Assembly: GCA_002408385.1 (NCBI GenBank)
Contig: DHSB01000010.1
Coordinates: 59,549 to 79,807 of the forward strand
Reading direction: 5' to 3'
DNA: 20,259 nt
Source of the DNA: Myxococcales bacterium UBA5297
GTDB lineage: Bacteria; Myxococcota; Myxococcia; Myxococcales; UBA5297
Both the position numbers and the translations under genes were made by a program. This document shows, piece after piece, positions 1 to 9,300 of this stretch. Under the pieces are notes generated by a model. The model was not told where the DNA came from, made no database searches, and saw nothing but the letters and a program-made list of their open reading frames with translations. How positions within the stretch are numbered: the first letter of the stretch is position 1; every line of letters begins with the position of its first letter.

Positions 1-931
1 CGAGCTCGGCGCGCGCGGCCTCGGCGTCGCCTCGGGCGGCCTCGATGCGCGAGCGCAGCTCGTCGCGTTCGGCGTAGGCGCCGGCGAGCGTCAACTCGGC
101 GCGCTCGGCCGTCTGGAGCGCCGACTGGGCTCGCTCCTCCAGCTCCGCAAACCGCTGGGAGTCGAGCTCGACCTCGAGCTGCTCGCCGAGCCCGCGCAGA
201 CAAGCGGCTCTCTCGGCCTCGGTTCTCGCGGGCCCCTTCTGCAAGTCGCGCAGCAGTCTGGAGGGCAGCGCCGCGAGGGTGGTGGTGCTCAGCCCCGAGG
301 GCCGCAGTCCGCACACGAAGAGGTGGAAGGCAGGCGTGCCGGTGTCGGCCAGGCTCTCGTCGAGGGCGGTCTCCGGCTCCGCGACGGCCTCGGGCGCGAC
401 CGAATAGGCGAGCAGCGCCGTCTGGGTCGCCGCCTCGACCGACCGAAAGGCGCCCTTGAGCAGCGAGAGGAGCGCGGCCGGGGCCGGGGCGCTGCCCGAA
501 GCCCTCTGCCCTGGCGAGCCCGAGAAGGCGACGCCGGTCGGGTCAGCGAGCGAGACGACGAGCCGTCCGTCGCGGGTGAGCAGTCGCTTGAGGGCGCCGA
601 GCCGCGTGGTCTCGGCGAGCAGTCCCGCGCCGCGGGCGAGGATGACGAGGTCGAAGGACTCGGCCGGCAGGTCCTTCTCGTTGCCGGTGCGAAAGTGCAG
701 GCCGTCGCGCCGCAGCCCGAGATCCCCGCGGGCCTTGTCGACGGCCTCCTCGTCCGAGTCGAGCGCAAGGACGGTGGCTGCGCCGCGGTCGAGGAGCAGC
801 TTCGCGCTGCGGCCGCAGGTGAGCGCGACCGCGCCCAATTCGAGGACACGGGCGCCCGCGAGCAGGGGCTCGAGGAACAGGTAGCGCGGCAGGATCTCGG
901 CTTCGGCGCCGGTGCTCGATTGCCGTGTCAT
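1..931 (-). CDS. Class I SAM-dependent methyltransferase with C-terminal coiled coil (3' end outside window)
   Basis: The frame is open from an ATG at 931 to the left edge (310 residues seen, no stop), so the gene is partial. Residues 25-130 look like a Rossmann methyltransferase core: strand VLELG (29-33), acidic end of strand 2 in LALDSDEEAV (56-64), and FDLVILARGAG (93-103) as motif IV. The glycine-rich loop reads GAVALTCG (33-40), weaker than the usual GxGxG. From about residue 235 the sequence is Leu/Glu/Ala/Arg-rich and looks like a coiled coil (for example FAELEERAQSALQTAERAEL, 261-280). The substrate cannot be told from sequence. No convincing Shine-Dalgarno precedes the ATG. Methyltransferase domains fused to long coiled coils are, from memory, common in myxobacteria; the role here is unknown. 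Confidence 0.75.
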   Translation of the reverse strand, partial: MTRQSSTGAEAEILPRYLFLEPLLAGARVLELGAVALTCGRSAKLLLDRGAATVLALDSDEEAVDKARGDLGLRRDGLHFRTGNEKDLPAESFDLVILARGAGLLAETTRLGALKRLLTRDGRLVVSLADPTGVAFSGSPGQRASGSAPAPAALLSLLKGAFRSVEAATQTALLAYSVAPEAVAEPETALDESLADTGTPAFHLFVCGLRPSGLSTTTLAALPSRLLRDLQKGPARTEAERAACLRGLGEQLEVELDSQRFAELEERAQSALQTAERAELTLAGAYAERDELRSRIEAARGDAEAARAEL

Positions 932-1281
932 CGACAGTGCTTATACCCCAGCGCCAACTTCCCTCGTTGGCCCGGCGCGCCGCCTCGGTGCGGCGGTGCC
1001 AAAGAATCCTTCGAGCGATGGGCGGTCGGCCCGCGCGTCGGGGCCGAGCTTGCGCGGCTTGGAGTCGAGTCGAGGGGCCCCTCGGGTTGTTCTCTCCGAG
1101 CTCGTTACCGGTCCCCTGGCGGCCAATGACCTTGAGCCGGTAGGGCCGTTCGGAGGGCCGGCGCGCCAGGCTTGGTGCTGGCGGCCCGCGAGTCTCGGGG
1201 TTCCGAGGCCAGTGACGCGCGCGAGTCGAGCCGGCCCTCGGCCTTTCCGGCCGCGCCGGGCGAACCCCGGGGCCTCGCGAA
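932..1281. other. Intergenic stretch without a recognised gene
   Basis: These 350 bases separate two minus-strand genes. Open frames cross them on both strands but have poor codon character (runs of Arg/Pro/Ala/Gly) and no family resemblance. I see short GC-rich inverted repeats (for example near 1236-1260) but no T-run terminator, tRNA or clear promoter. Confidence 0.5.
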
Positions 1282-1830
1282 TCAGGCCTGGGGACCCGGG
1301 TAGAAGTCGAGCAGCCAATCGAGCGAGCTGACGAGCTCTTCGCTGCAGGGCGCAGGCTTGCCCGTTTCGCTCAGGACCTCGGCCAGCCAGGCGCAGGCGT
1401 CGCCGGGGCGCCCGAAGTAGCGCTCCTTGACGCCGCGCGCGAGGGGCAGGCGCAGCCTCAACGGCAGGCGGTTGAGCCTGCCAAACACGTCGTTGCCCCC
1501 GACCACGGTCGCCATCGCGGCGACCGCGTCGCCCAGTTCCCTGATGCGCCGGGCGTTGGCCTGGCGCACCAGCGCCGCCTCTTCGGTGTTGTAGCCGCTG
1601 CGCAGCACCATGAGGAGGCCGACGCCGTCCGGGTGAGCGTCGATGACCGTGCGCATCGCCGCGCCGGTCTGCTCGAAGGCATGCAGGGTCGGCGGGTGGT
1701 TCCAGACCAGCGCGGCGATGTTCTGCAGCTCGGCGCAGCAGAACTCGTGGCTCTGTTGGAGAACGCGGACGAAAGCCGGCTTCTCCGGAGGCGTCGGCCG
1801 CGCTGCTTCTCGTGGTGATGCACAGTCCAT
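1282..1830 (-). CDS. Small STAS/SpoIIAA-like hypothetical protein
   Basis: This encodes 182 residues from the ATG at 1830 to TGA at 1282. The frame stays open further upstream, but that extension is Arg/Pro-rich and looks non-coding, so I chose the internal ATG (MDCASP). Residues about 65-155 have the rhythm of a STAS/SpoIIAA-type alpha/beta domain: a strand GVGLLMVLRSG (69-79), a helix EEAALVRQANARRIRELGD (83-101), a strand AVAAMATVV (102-110), then GGNDVFGRLNRLPLRLRLP and a terminal WLAEVL helix. Myxobacteria carry many small uncharacterised proteins of this pattern. The family call rests on remembered motif layout, not a profile search. No catalytic residues, signal peptide or membrane segments are seen. 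No strong Shine-Dalgarno precedes the start. Confidence 0.6.
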   Translation of the reverse strand: MDCASPREAARPTPPEKPAFVRVLQQSHEFCCAELQNIAALVWNHPPTLHAFEQTGAAMRTVIDAHPDGVGLLMVLRSGYNTEEAALVRQANARRIRELGDAVAAMATVVGGNDVFGRLNRLPLRLRLPLARGVKERYFGRPGDACAWLAEVLSETGKPAPCSEELVSSLDWLLDFYPGPQA

Positions 1831-2066
1831 AGGGTCCGAGCCCGAAAGGGAGGGCGCAGTATCGACAGGTAGGCAAACGTGCGCAAGCCCCTCTTCCTGC
1901 GCCGGGGACTTTGGAGGTTGCTTTGTTGTTTTTCCTGTGGCGCCTCGCTCGCCAGTGATTCCGCGGCTTTGCGGGCTCGGCCGTCGGCCCCGGGCGGCAG
2001 GCGAAGGCCTCTTTGGGCGAGCCGGTCCTCGACAAGCAGCCCGACAGGCCCCTATCAAGCATGCCC

Positions 2067-3203
2067 ATGAGCTCACCTGCCCATACCTGGATTGACCGCC
2101 CCGAGCAGCTCGCACCGCTCGCCGAGCAGCTCGAGCGAGCCGCCTGGCTGGCGCTCGACACCGAAGCGAACTCGATGTTCGTCTACCGGGAGCGCGTCTG
2201 CCTGGTTCAGCTCAACGCCGAAGGGCGCCTGTACGTGGTCGACCCGTTGGCCCTGGCCGGCGCCGACGGCCCGGACGGCGCGCTCGACCCGCTCAAGCCG
2301 GTGCTCGAGGACCGCTCGCGGATCAAGTACCTGCACGGTGGCGACTACGACGTGGGGATCCTCAAGCGCGACTTCGGCATCGAGCTGGCCGGGGTCTGGG
2401 ACAGCCAGCAGGCCGCGCTTTTCCTGGGCTGGGAGCGCACCGGCTACGCGGCCATCATCGAGCGGGTCTGCGGGGTCGGGCTCGAAAAGGCCTACACCGG
2501 CTACGACTGGGGAATCCGGCCGCTCGCTGCCGACGCGCTCGCCTATGCGCTCGACGACGTCGTCTACCTGCCGCAGGCCTGCGAACGGATGCGCGAGCTG
2601 GTAACCGAGGCGGATCTCGGGGAGGAGGTGGAGATCGCCAACCGCTCGGTCGAGGCGGCGACCTGGACCGGAGGCTACGACCCGGCGGCCATCTGGCGCA
2701 TGCCGGGGGTTCGGAGCCTGAGCGCCCAGGCGATAGGCGTGCTCTGCGCGGTCCACGACTGGCGCGACGCCGTGGCCGAACAGGTCGACCGTCCCGCGGG
2801 CCAGCTCGTCAACTCCCGGGTCCTGGTCGCCCTGGCGAACGCGATGCCCGACAACGTCCGCGAGCTCAAGCGCCATGGGCTGAGGTCCTCGCTCGCCGCG
2901 ACGCACGGCGAGCAGCTCCTCGAGGTCATCCGGCGGGCCGCCGAGGCTCCGCCGACGCCGCCCGACGCGCCGGAGCGGCGCGAGGTCGACCCCGCGGAGC
3001 GCGAGCGCGAGACGCGGCTGCGCGACTGGCGCAGGGCCGAGGCCCGGCGGCGCGGCGTGCCGACGCAGGTGGTGCTTCCGGCCCGCGCGCTCGAGCACCT
3101 GAAGCGCGACGGCGCCGCGGACCTCGACTCGGTTCCGCAGCTCGGCTCGAAGCGCGCGAGGCTGTACGGCGAGCGGCTGCGCGCGCTCTGCGCCGGGCGC
3201 TAG
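2067..3203 (+). CDS. rnd: Ribonuclease D (3'-5' exoribonuclease, DEDDy family)
   Basis: The product is 378 residues, normal for RNase D, which trims 3' ends of tRNA precursors and other structured RNAs in the cytoplasm. The DEDDy exonuclease residues are visible: D31 and E33 (LALDTEA), D95 (GGDYDVGIL), and Y160 with D164 (YALDDVVYL). The family motif DWGIRPL is at 147-153. An HRDC domain follows at about 211-275 (RMPGVRSLSAQAIGVL onward), then a second HRDC-like segment at about 312-375, matching the two-HRDC layout of E. coli RNase D. Starts at 2061 (two codons earlier) and an in-frame TTG at 2013 are possible. The TTG has a better purine stretch upstream, but its extra residues are not conserved-looking. 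The neighbouring minus-strand genes are unrelated. Confidence 0.93.
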   Translation: MSSPAHTWIDRPEQLAPLAEQLERAAWLALDTEANSMFVYRERVCLVQLNAEGRLYVVDPLALAGADGPDGALDPLKPVLEDRSRIKYLHGGDYDVGILKRDFGIELAGVWDSQQAALFLGWERTGYAAIIERVCGVGLEKAYTGYDWGIRPLAADALAYALDDVVYLPQACERMRELVTEADLGEEVEIANRSVEAATWTGGYDPAAIWRMPGVRSLSAQAIGVLCAVHDWRDAVAEQVDRPAGQLVNSRVLVALANAMPDNVRELKRHGLRSSLAATHGEQLLEVIRRAAEAPPTPPDAPERREVDPAERERETRLRDWRRAEARRRGVPTQVVLPARALEHLKRDGAADLDSVPQLGSKRARLYGERLRALCAGR

Positions 3204-3798
3204 AGCGAGAGGCCTTGAAGCATGGGGAGGCAGGCTCTCTCGGGTCACCCTGAGCGTCGGGCCGGGCTTCTGGCGGCTAGAGTTCCAGGACCAACGACGC
3301 GGAGCCTCAGATCGATCAGGCGTTCAACGGGCGATCAAGCGACCTACCAGAAGAGAGCACCACCGATCGCCCCTCCCAGACCCGCGCAACCAAGCCCGCG
3401 GCAGGCTCGGTGGTCGTGGCGGGCCGTTTGGAAGGGGAGAGGGCGGGCCAGCGGTGTGCGAACCGGCATCGGACCTCCTGATTTGCCGCAGGAGCTCCCT
3501 TGAAAAACGCGCGCGGTGCCGGCGGCGAGGATGGACGGCGCAGCTCCAGCTCCGCCAAAGGGCCGGCGGTCCCTGCTCACGACCGCTCGTCGCAGGCGAG
3601 ACGCCGCGAGGGACCGGCGATCCGTTCCTCTCGTTCAGGCTCGGGCTCTTGCCCTGCCAAGACAGTCGCTTGAGGCGCAGCGCTCGCTCGAGCCAAGTGC
3701 GGGCCGTTGCTCGCCCCCAGGCCGAGCCCGGCGAAACCCGCGAGAGACGAAGCTGGCCGTGCGATCGGAAGTGGCGCTCAGGCGCCGAGGGGACGCAG
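3204..3798. other. Convergent intergenic stretch, no recognised gene
   Basis: About 595 bases lie between the rnd stop and the stop of the broken histidine kinase. Several open frames cross it on both strands, but all are Arg/Pro/Ser/Ala-rich and match no known motif. I looked for tRNA, hairpin terminators with T-runs and transposon ends and saw none. It may hold decayed coding sequence no longer recognisable by eye. Confidence 0.45.
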
Positions 3799-5146
3799 CT
3801 ACGGTCGTTCGCCCCGCTGTTCCCCGATCGGCAGCGAGACGCGAAAGGTCGAGCCGACTCCGACCGTGCTCTCCAGCTCGACGCGCCCGCCATGCGCCGC
3901 CACGATCCGGCGCGCGACGTACAGCCCCAGACCCACGCCGGGAAAGCTCTCGCGGGCAGGTCCGGTGCGCTGGAATGGCTGGAAGAGCCGCCGTTGGTCC
4001 TCGGGGGAGATGCCGATCCCCTGGTCGGCGACCGCGATGAGCGCCTCCTTTCCCGCCCTGGAGAGCGCGACGCTCACCCGACTGCCTCGAGGCGTTGCTC
4101 AGCAGGTTGTTGAGCACCTGCTCGATCCGAAAGGGATCGCAGCGCGCCTGGACCGGTTCGTCGGGGACTGAGAGCTCGAGTCGGTAGTCGGGCGCGGCCT
4201 GCTGGAACAGCTCGACCGACGAGCGCACGAGCTCTCTCAGATCTCGATCTGCTCGAGCTGCAGCTCGAGCTGGCCGGACTCGACGCGCGCAGCGTCGAGG
4301 AAGTCGCCGACCATGCGATCGAGCCGATCCACCTGTCGGCTGACCAGGCTCATCATGCTTTGGGCTCGCTCGGGAGGCTGCGTCGGACGCTCGGGGGCCC
4401 ACAGCGAGGTCGCGGTGCGCAGCGCCGAGAGGGGATTACGCAGATCGTGCGCGACCCCGGCGAGAAAGGCGAGCTGCTGCTCGCGCTGATGCCCCAGGGT
4501 GTCGGCGAGCTCGTTGAAGCTCGTGGCGACTTCATGGATTTCGCGAGGCCCCGCTTTCGGCGCGCGCGCTTGCGGATGGCCCGAGCCATAGCGGCGGATG
4601 GAGCCGCTGACCGCGGCCAGGGGTTCCAAAATGAAGATCTCGACGACGACTCCGATGGCGAGGGCGAGCAGGACGAGCAGGATGGCGATGGCGACCCCAA
4701 CGCTGCTCGCAAAGCTGTCGAGCCGCTTGGAGTGGTCCTCTGCGGTTCGCGCCTGGGTTGCGTTGAGCCGGGGTGTAGCTCCCCAGTGCGAGTAGGGCGG
4801 TCTCCAGCCGGGCCTCGGTGCTCTGCTCGAGAAAGGCATCGATTCCCACCCGCACGTCTTCGAGAAGCTGCGCCTCCTGCTCGTTGGCCACGTACTTGTC
4901 GGCGCCCGAGAGCATCTCGAGGAGCTCCGACCTCAAATCGCGCCGAACGGCCAGATCCTGGTCGCGGTCGTAGAGCAGCAGGTTGATCTGCAGGTGCTCG
5001 GCAACGCGGATGCTCTCGATGGCGAGGCCAAGCTCGACGGCTGCTCCGTGCAGCGAGGTGGTCACGACGATCAGCAGCACCGAGCTGAGCAGCGCGATGC
5101 CGACCAGCATGGCAATCGCAGAAGTCAGGATCCCCCGAAGGCTCAT
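3799..5146 (-). pseudogene. HAMP sensor histidine kinase, disrupted by several frame changes
   Basis: Reading down the minus strand from ATG 5146 gives a membrane sensor kinase split over several frames. Part 1 (from 5146) has membrane segment LTSAIAMLVGIALLSSVLLI and a helical periplasmic sensor reminiscent of four-helix-bundle sensors. Near 4751-4785 the reading moves by one base into part 2: second membrane segment VGVAIAILLVLLALAIGVVV, HAMP linker, and H-box FLAGVAHDLRNPLSALR. Part 2 hits TGA near 4239, whereas a shift near 4241-4250 restores DLRELVRSSVELF and the N-box IEQVLNNLLSNAS (part 3). A third break near 4068-4090 leads to part 4: VADQGIGIS and GVGLGLYVARRIV (ATP lid and G2 box), ending at 3799. 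All kinase motifs exist, but no single frame encodes them. Decay and indel sequencing errors are both possible; adjacent long genes are intact, which favours decay. Confidence 0.8.
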
Positions 5147-5333
5147 GACCGAGCACTGCTCCCCAAAGTCAAGCTACTGTTCTGCCCATCGTCGCGGCCA
5201 CCGAGGGCGCCAACCTGTCTATCAACAAGGCCGATCGCGCGAAGGCCCCATTCCTCGCTTGATACCAGCGCCCAATCTGCGCACTTATCGACGCCATCAT
5301 TCTGGCGGCCAACGGGCCGAGGTGGAGCACCGA

Positions 5334-6221
5334 ATGAATGCGACGGCCAAGTCCGGGGGCGCCCTGACCCGCCTGCTCATCTCCGAGCGGGTGGTCGTGC
5401 CCGCCATCATCCTCAACGCGATGGCCCTCATCGTCCTGGCCAGCGTCGAGGAGGGCTCCCCAGTCGCGCGCGCTGCGATGGCGGTCGACTACGCCTGTGT
5501 CCTCTTCTTCGTCCTCGAGGCGGCCCTGAAGGTTTCGGTCCGCTCCTGGGCAGGCTACTGGGCGAGCGGCTGGAATCGGTTCGACCTGATCATCATCGTC
5601 CTGAGCGCGCCGGCGCTGCTCACGCCGGTGGTCGACCTCCACGAGCTGAGCGTCCTGCTCGTCCTGAGGCTGGGGCGGCTGTTCCGGCTCTTTCGCCTGC
5701 TGCGGTTCATCCCCAACCGCGATCACTTGGTCGCCGGCGTTTGCCGCTCGCTCAAGGCCTCGGTGGGCATCGTGCTCGGGCTGATGCTCCTCAACCTGAT
5801 TCTCGCGCTCGGAGCGACCTTCCTCTTCGGCCGCTTTGCCCCCGAGCACTTCGGCAACCCCGCGCTCTCGCTCTATTCGCTCTTTCGCGTCTTCACGCTC
5901 GAGGGCTGGTACGAGTTTCCCGACTTGCTCGCCGCGCGCGCGGCCCACCCGCTGTGGGCAGTGCTGGCGAGGCTCTACTTCCTCGGCTCGGTGCTCGCCG
6001 GCGGCGTCGTCGGGCTGTCGCTGGCCAACGCGGTCTTCGTCGACGAGATGATGATGGACAACAACAGCGACCTCGAGAAGAAGGTCGACGCGCTCCAGGA
6101 GGAGATCCGCTCGCTCAAAACGCTGCTAATCGCCGAGAGCGCGCGCGCCGCAACTCCGCCCGCGCGGGGCGACCTCGACGAGCGTCGCGCGAGGGTCGGC
6201 GGCAAAGCGGCGGCCGAGTAA
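5334..6221 (+). CDS. Single-domain voltage-gated cation channel (NaChBac/NavAb superfamily), filter TLEGW
   Basis: The product is 295 residues, the usual length of homotetrameric bacterial Nav channels of the inner membrane. Six hydrophobic segments are present: S1 about 21-36, S2 about 51-69, S3 about 83-99, S4 about 107-125, S5 about 143-164, S6 about 213-236. S4 carries arginines at every third position (R112, R115, R118, R121, R124), the classical voltage sensor. The pore loop reads FTLEGW, with T188 L189 E190 G191 W192 aligning to the TLESW filter of NaChBac and NavAb. After S6 an acidic and charged helix (DNNSDLEKKVDALQEEIRSL, 242-261) resembles the C-terminal coiled-coil bundle of this family. 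ATG 5334 follows GGTGGAG at 7-nt spacing. The gene is divergent from the broken kinase and convergent with the giant kinase. Glycine at filter position 4 suggests altered ion selectivity, possibly calcium. Confidence 0.9.
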   Translation: MNATAKSGGALTRLLISERVVVPAIILNAMALIVLASVEEGSPVARAAMAVDYACVLFFVLEAALKVSVRSWAGYWASGWNRFDLIIIVLSAPALLTPVVDLHELSVLLVLRLGRLFRLFRLLRFIPNRDHLVAGVCRSLKASVGIVLGLMLLNLILALGATFLFGRFAPEHFGNPALSLYSLFRVFTLEGWYEFPDLLAARAAHPLWAVLARLYFLGSVLAGGVVGLSLANAVFVDEMMMDNNSDLEKKVDALQEEIRSLKTLLIAESARAATPPARGDLDERRARVGGKAAAE

Positions 6222-6274
6222 GCGCCACCGCGCGCACCAGGGCGTCGTCGGCGCGGCCGCCCGGCGCTCTTCTG

Positions 6275-6290
6275 CCTGGCCGCAGCCAGG
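6275..6290. terminator. Candidate bidirectional hairpin between convergent genes
   Basis: A perfect 6-bp stem (CCTGGC / GCCAGG) with a CGCA loop lies in the 89-base gap between the convergent stops of the channel gene (6221) and the giant kinase (6311). Its location suits a shared terminator. No T-run follows on either strand, so intrinsic activity is uncertain. Confidence 0.35.
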
Positions 6291-6310
6291 GGCGACACGC
6301 GGGGTCTTGG

Positions 6311-9300
6311 TCAGCGAGCCGGCGGCGCGGCGGCCTCGGCGGCCCCGGGCGCGAGCGGCAACATGACCTGGAATCTCGAGCCCTTGCCCACCTCGCTCTC
6401 GACCCAGACCCGCCCGCCATGGGCCTCCACGAGCATGCGCGTCGTGTACAGGCCGAGCCCGACGCCCTCGGCTTTCGCCGTCGCTTTGCCGCGGAAGTAG
6501 CGGTCGAAGACGTGCGGGAGATCCTCGGGCGCGATTCCCGGGCCGCGATCGCTCACGCTGAGGCGCACGAAGCCAGGCTCGAGCGCGGCCTCGAGCTCTA
6601 CCGGGCTGCCCTCGGGCGAGTACTTGAGCGCGTTCGACAGCAGGTTGACGAGGATGCGCTCGAGCCGCTCCGGGTCGGCGTTGACCGCGGGCAGCTCGGG
6701 CACCTTGACCCGTACCCGGGAGACCTCCAGCGTTGGTGCCGAGCGGCCGAGCAGGTCGGTGGTGAAGGCGCGCAGGTCGAGCGGCCGCAGGTCGAGTCGA
6801 AGCTGGCCGCCCTCTTGGCGAGCCGCGTCGACCAGGTCCTGGATGAGCGTGTTCATCTGGCTGGAGGCGCGCAGCACGGTGTCGACCCGCGCGCTCAGCG
6901 CGCGGTCGGCGCCCCGGCGCTTGAGCTCGCGCGCGAGCAGCCTCGCGTGGCCCTGGATCAACGAGAGCGGATTGCGCAGGTCGTGCGAGATGGTGTGGAT
7001 GTAGGCCTTGCGGGCCTCCTGCAGCTCGTGCAGGGGCGTCAGGTCGAAGATGCTGGTGACCGCGCCCAGGACCCGCCCGTCCTGCGTGGTGATGGGCGCG
7101 CCGCTCGAGCTGAGCCACAGGGTGCGCCCGTCGTGCCGGTGCACGACCATCGCCACGTTGCGCACCGTCTCGCCGCGCAGCGCCCGCTCCGGCGGTGACT
7201 CGCCTCGCGCAAAGGGCTTGCCCTCGGCCGTCGTGGGCGAAAGCCTCGCCAGTCGCTCCTGCACCGGGCGCTCCCAGTCCGGCTCTTGATAGAGCAGCAG
7301 CTCCTGAGCCGCCGGGTTCATGCGCACCACGCGCCCGTCGCGCGAGTAGACGACCACGCCGGTGGCGATGGAGCTGAAGACCGCGTCCATCTCGGCCGCG
7401 CGGTTGGAGACCTCGACGAGCAGGCGTTCGCGCTCCTCGAAGCTGTGTGCGTTCCCGAGGGCAAGCGAGATGGCCGCGCCTATCCTGCCCGCGAAGTCGC
7501 GCTGGGAGTCGGTGAAGTGGCGCGCCCGCGTTCGGTAGATGAAGTGGATGGCGCCGTGGACCTTGCCGCGGGTCACCAGCGGGACGATGAGCGTCGAGCG
7601 GATTTTGTAGGCGGACATCGTCTCCAGGCTCGCGCGCGGGTCGTGCAGCGCGTCCTCGAGGGCCAGCGGGCGGCGCTCGCGGGCAGCGCGCGTCGTCGCG
7701 CGCATCTGGGCCTCGGTCAGGTGGACCCCGAGGATCTCGGGCGGATAGCCATGAGCCTCGCGCACGCTCCAGCCGCCCGCCTCGCGCACCAGCAGCGCGC
7801 CGGCCTCGGCGCCCAGGGCCTTGGTCGCCTCGACGACGACCCGGCGCATGATCTCGCGGGTGTCGAGCGTCGAGGTGATCTCGACGCTGATGCGGTTGAG
7901 CGCCTCGCTCTGGTCACGCGCCTCGCGCAGCCTCTGATCGGCGCGCTTGCGGTCGGTGATCTCGAGGGCGATGACTCCGACGCTGTGCACCCGACCGTCG
8001 GGCGGGGCGATGGGGAAGTGGGAGGCGAGCCAGGTGCGCACGACCCCGGGCTCACCCGGCAGCTCGGCCGACACCTCGACGTTGAGCTCCGGGGTGCCGC
8101 GCAGTACCCGCAGCAACTGCGGCTCTTCGAGGTGGGCGAACCGGAAGGCGAGCTCGCGCACGGGCCGCCCGATGAGCTGATCGGCCGGTAGACCGAGGAG
8201 CACGGCGGCCTCGGCGTTGACCCGCACCAGCTGCAGCGTTCGGCTGACGATCGCCAGCGCCGCCGGTATCTCGTTGAAAAAGGAGTCGAGCCTGGCCTCG
8301 CTGATGCGCAGGGCCTCCTCGGCGCGGCGCCGCTCGGTCACGTCGCGCAGCGCGGCGACCGCGCCGACGATCTCCCCGCGCGGGCCGCGCAGCGCGACGG
8401 CCGAGGCGAGCACCGTCGCCCGGGTCGAGTCGGCGCGCCCGATCTCCATGGGCAACTCGAAGACCGTCTCACCGTCGTGCAGCGCGCGCGCGACCGGCCA
8501 GTCGCGCTTCGCGAAAGGCGCTCCGGTTTCCGGGTTCCAGGCTTTGAGGCGCAGGTACTCGTCGAGGCGCGCCGCGGTGAAGTCGCGCCCGAACATCTGC
8601 GCGGCCGCCGGGTTGGCCATGGCGATTCGCTCGTCCGGGCTGACGAGGAGAACCCCGACCGGCAGCGCGTCGAGCACGGTGTGCAGGCGGGCGCGCTCGG
8701 CCTCGAGCCGAAGCCGGGCGTTGACCCGCTCGGTAAGGTCGAGGCCGACGACCGCGAAGCGCTCTGCACCGAGGGAGAAGGCCGAGGCGAGGCAGTGGCG
8801 GCCCAGGCCGGGCAAGCGAATCTCGACGCGCGCCGGCTTGCCCGTCGCGACCACCTGCGCGAACGCCTCGAGCACCTCCGGGAAGACCGGGGTGCCCAGG
8901 AGCGCCTCGCTGCCGAGCCTGCCGGCCGCCTCTCCGGGGGCAACTTTGAAGAAGCGCTCGTAGGCAGGATTGGCCTCGCGCACCCGCCAGTCGACCGCGC
9001 GACCGTCTTCGATGAGCAGGTCGTTGATGCAGAAGATCTCGCTGATGTTCTCGAAGATGGAGCGGTACTTCTCCTCGCTGTCGCGCAGCGCCGCCTCGGC
9101 GCGTCGGCGCTCGGTGACGTCGTGGATGATGGAGTAGAGCAGCGTCCTGCCATCGACGCTCACCGGCCCGGAGTAGACCTCGACTTCGCGCACCGTGCCG
9201 TCAGCCAGGCGGTGGCGAAAGCCGAAGTAGCGGCGCTTCTCGAGGCGGGCCTGCGCCATCTCGGCGGCTATCTGCTCGCGCGGCAGGGTGTTGAGGTCGC

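Noticed and set aside
1900..1945. Sigma-54-like promoter in a T-rich patch upstream of rnd
   Set aside because: TTGCTT is present but no GG lies at the required 12-base distance upstream.
941..2161. Minus-strand frame of about 400 codons over the STAS-like gene
   Set aside because: Runs in a different frame from the motif-bearing protein and has Arg/Ala/Pro-rich, low-complexity content.
3204..3798. tRNA or small RNA gene
   Set aside because: No cloverleaf, T-loop or anticodon-arm pattern could be found by eye.
4994..7198. Long plus-strand open frame of more than 700 codons
   Set aside because: It overlaps the channel gene in another frame and lies antisense to the giant kinase; composition is Arg/Pro/Ala-rich with no motif. 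It arises from high GC.
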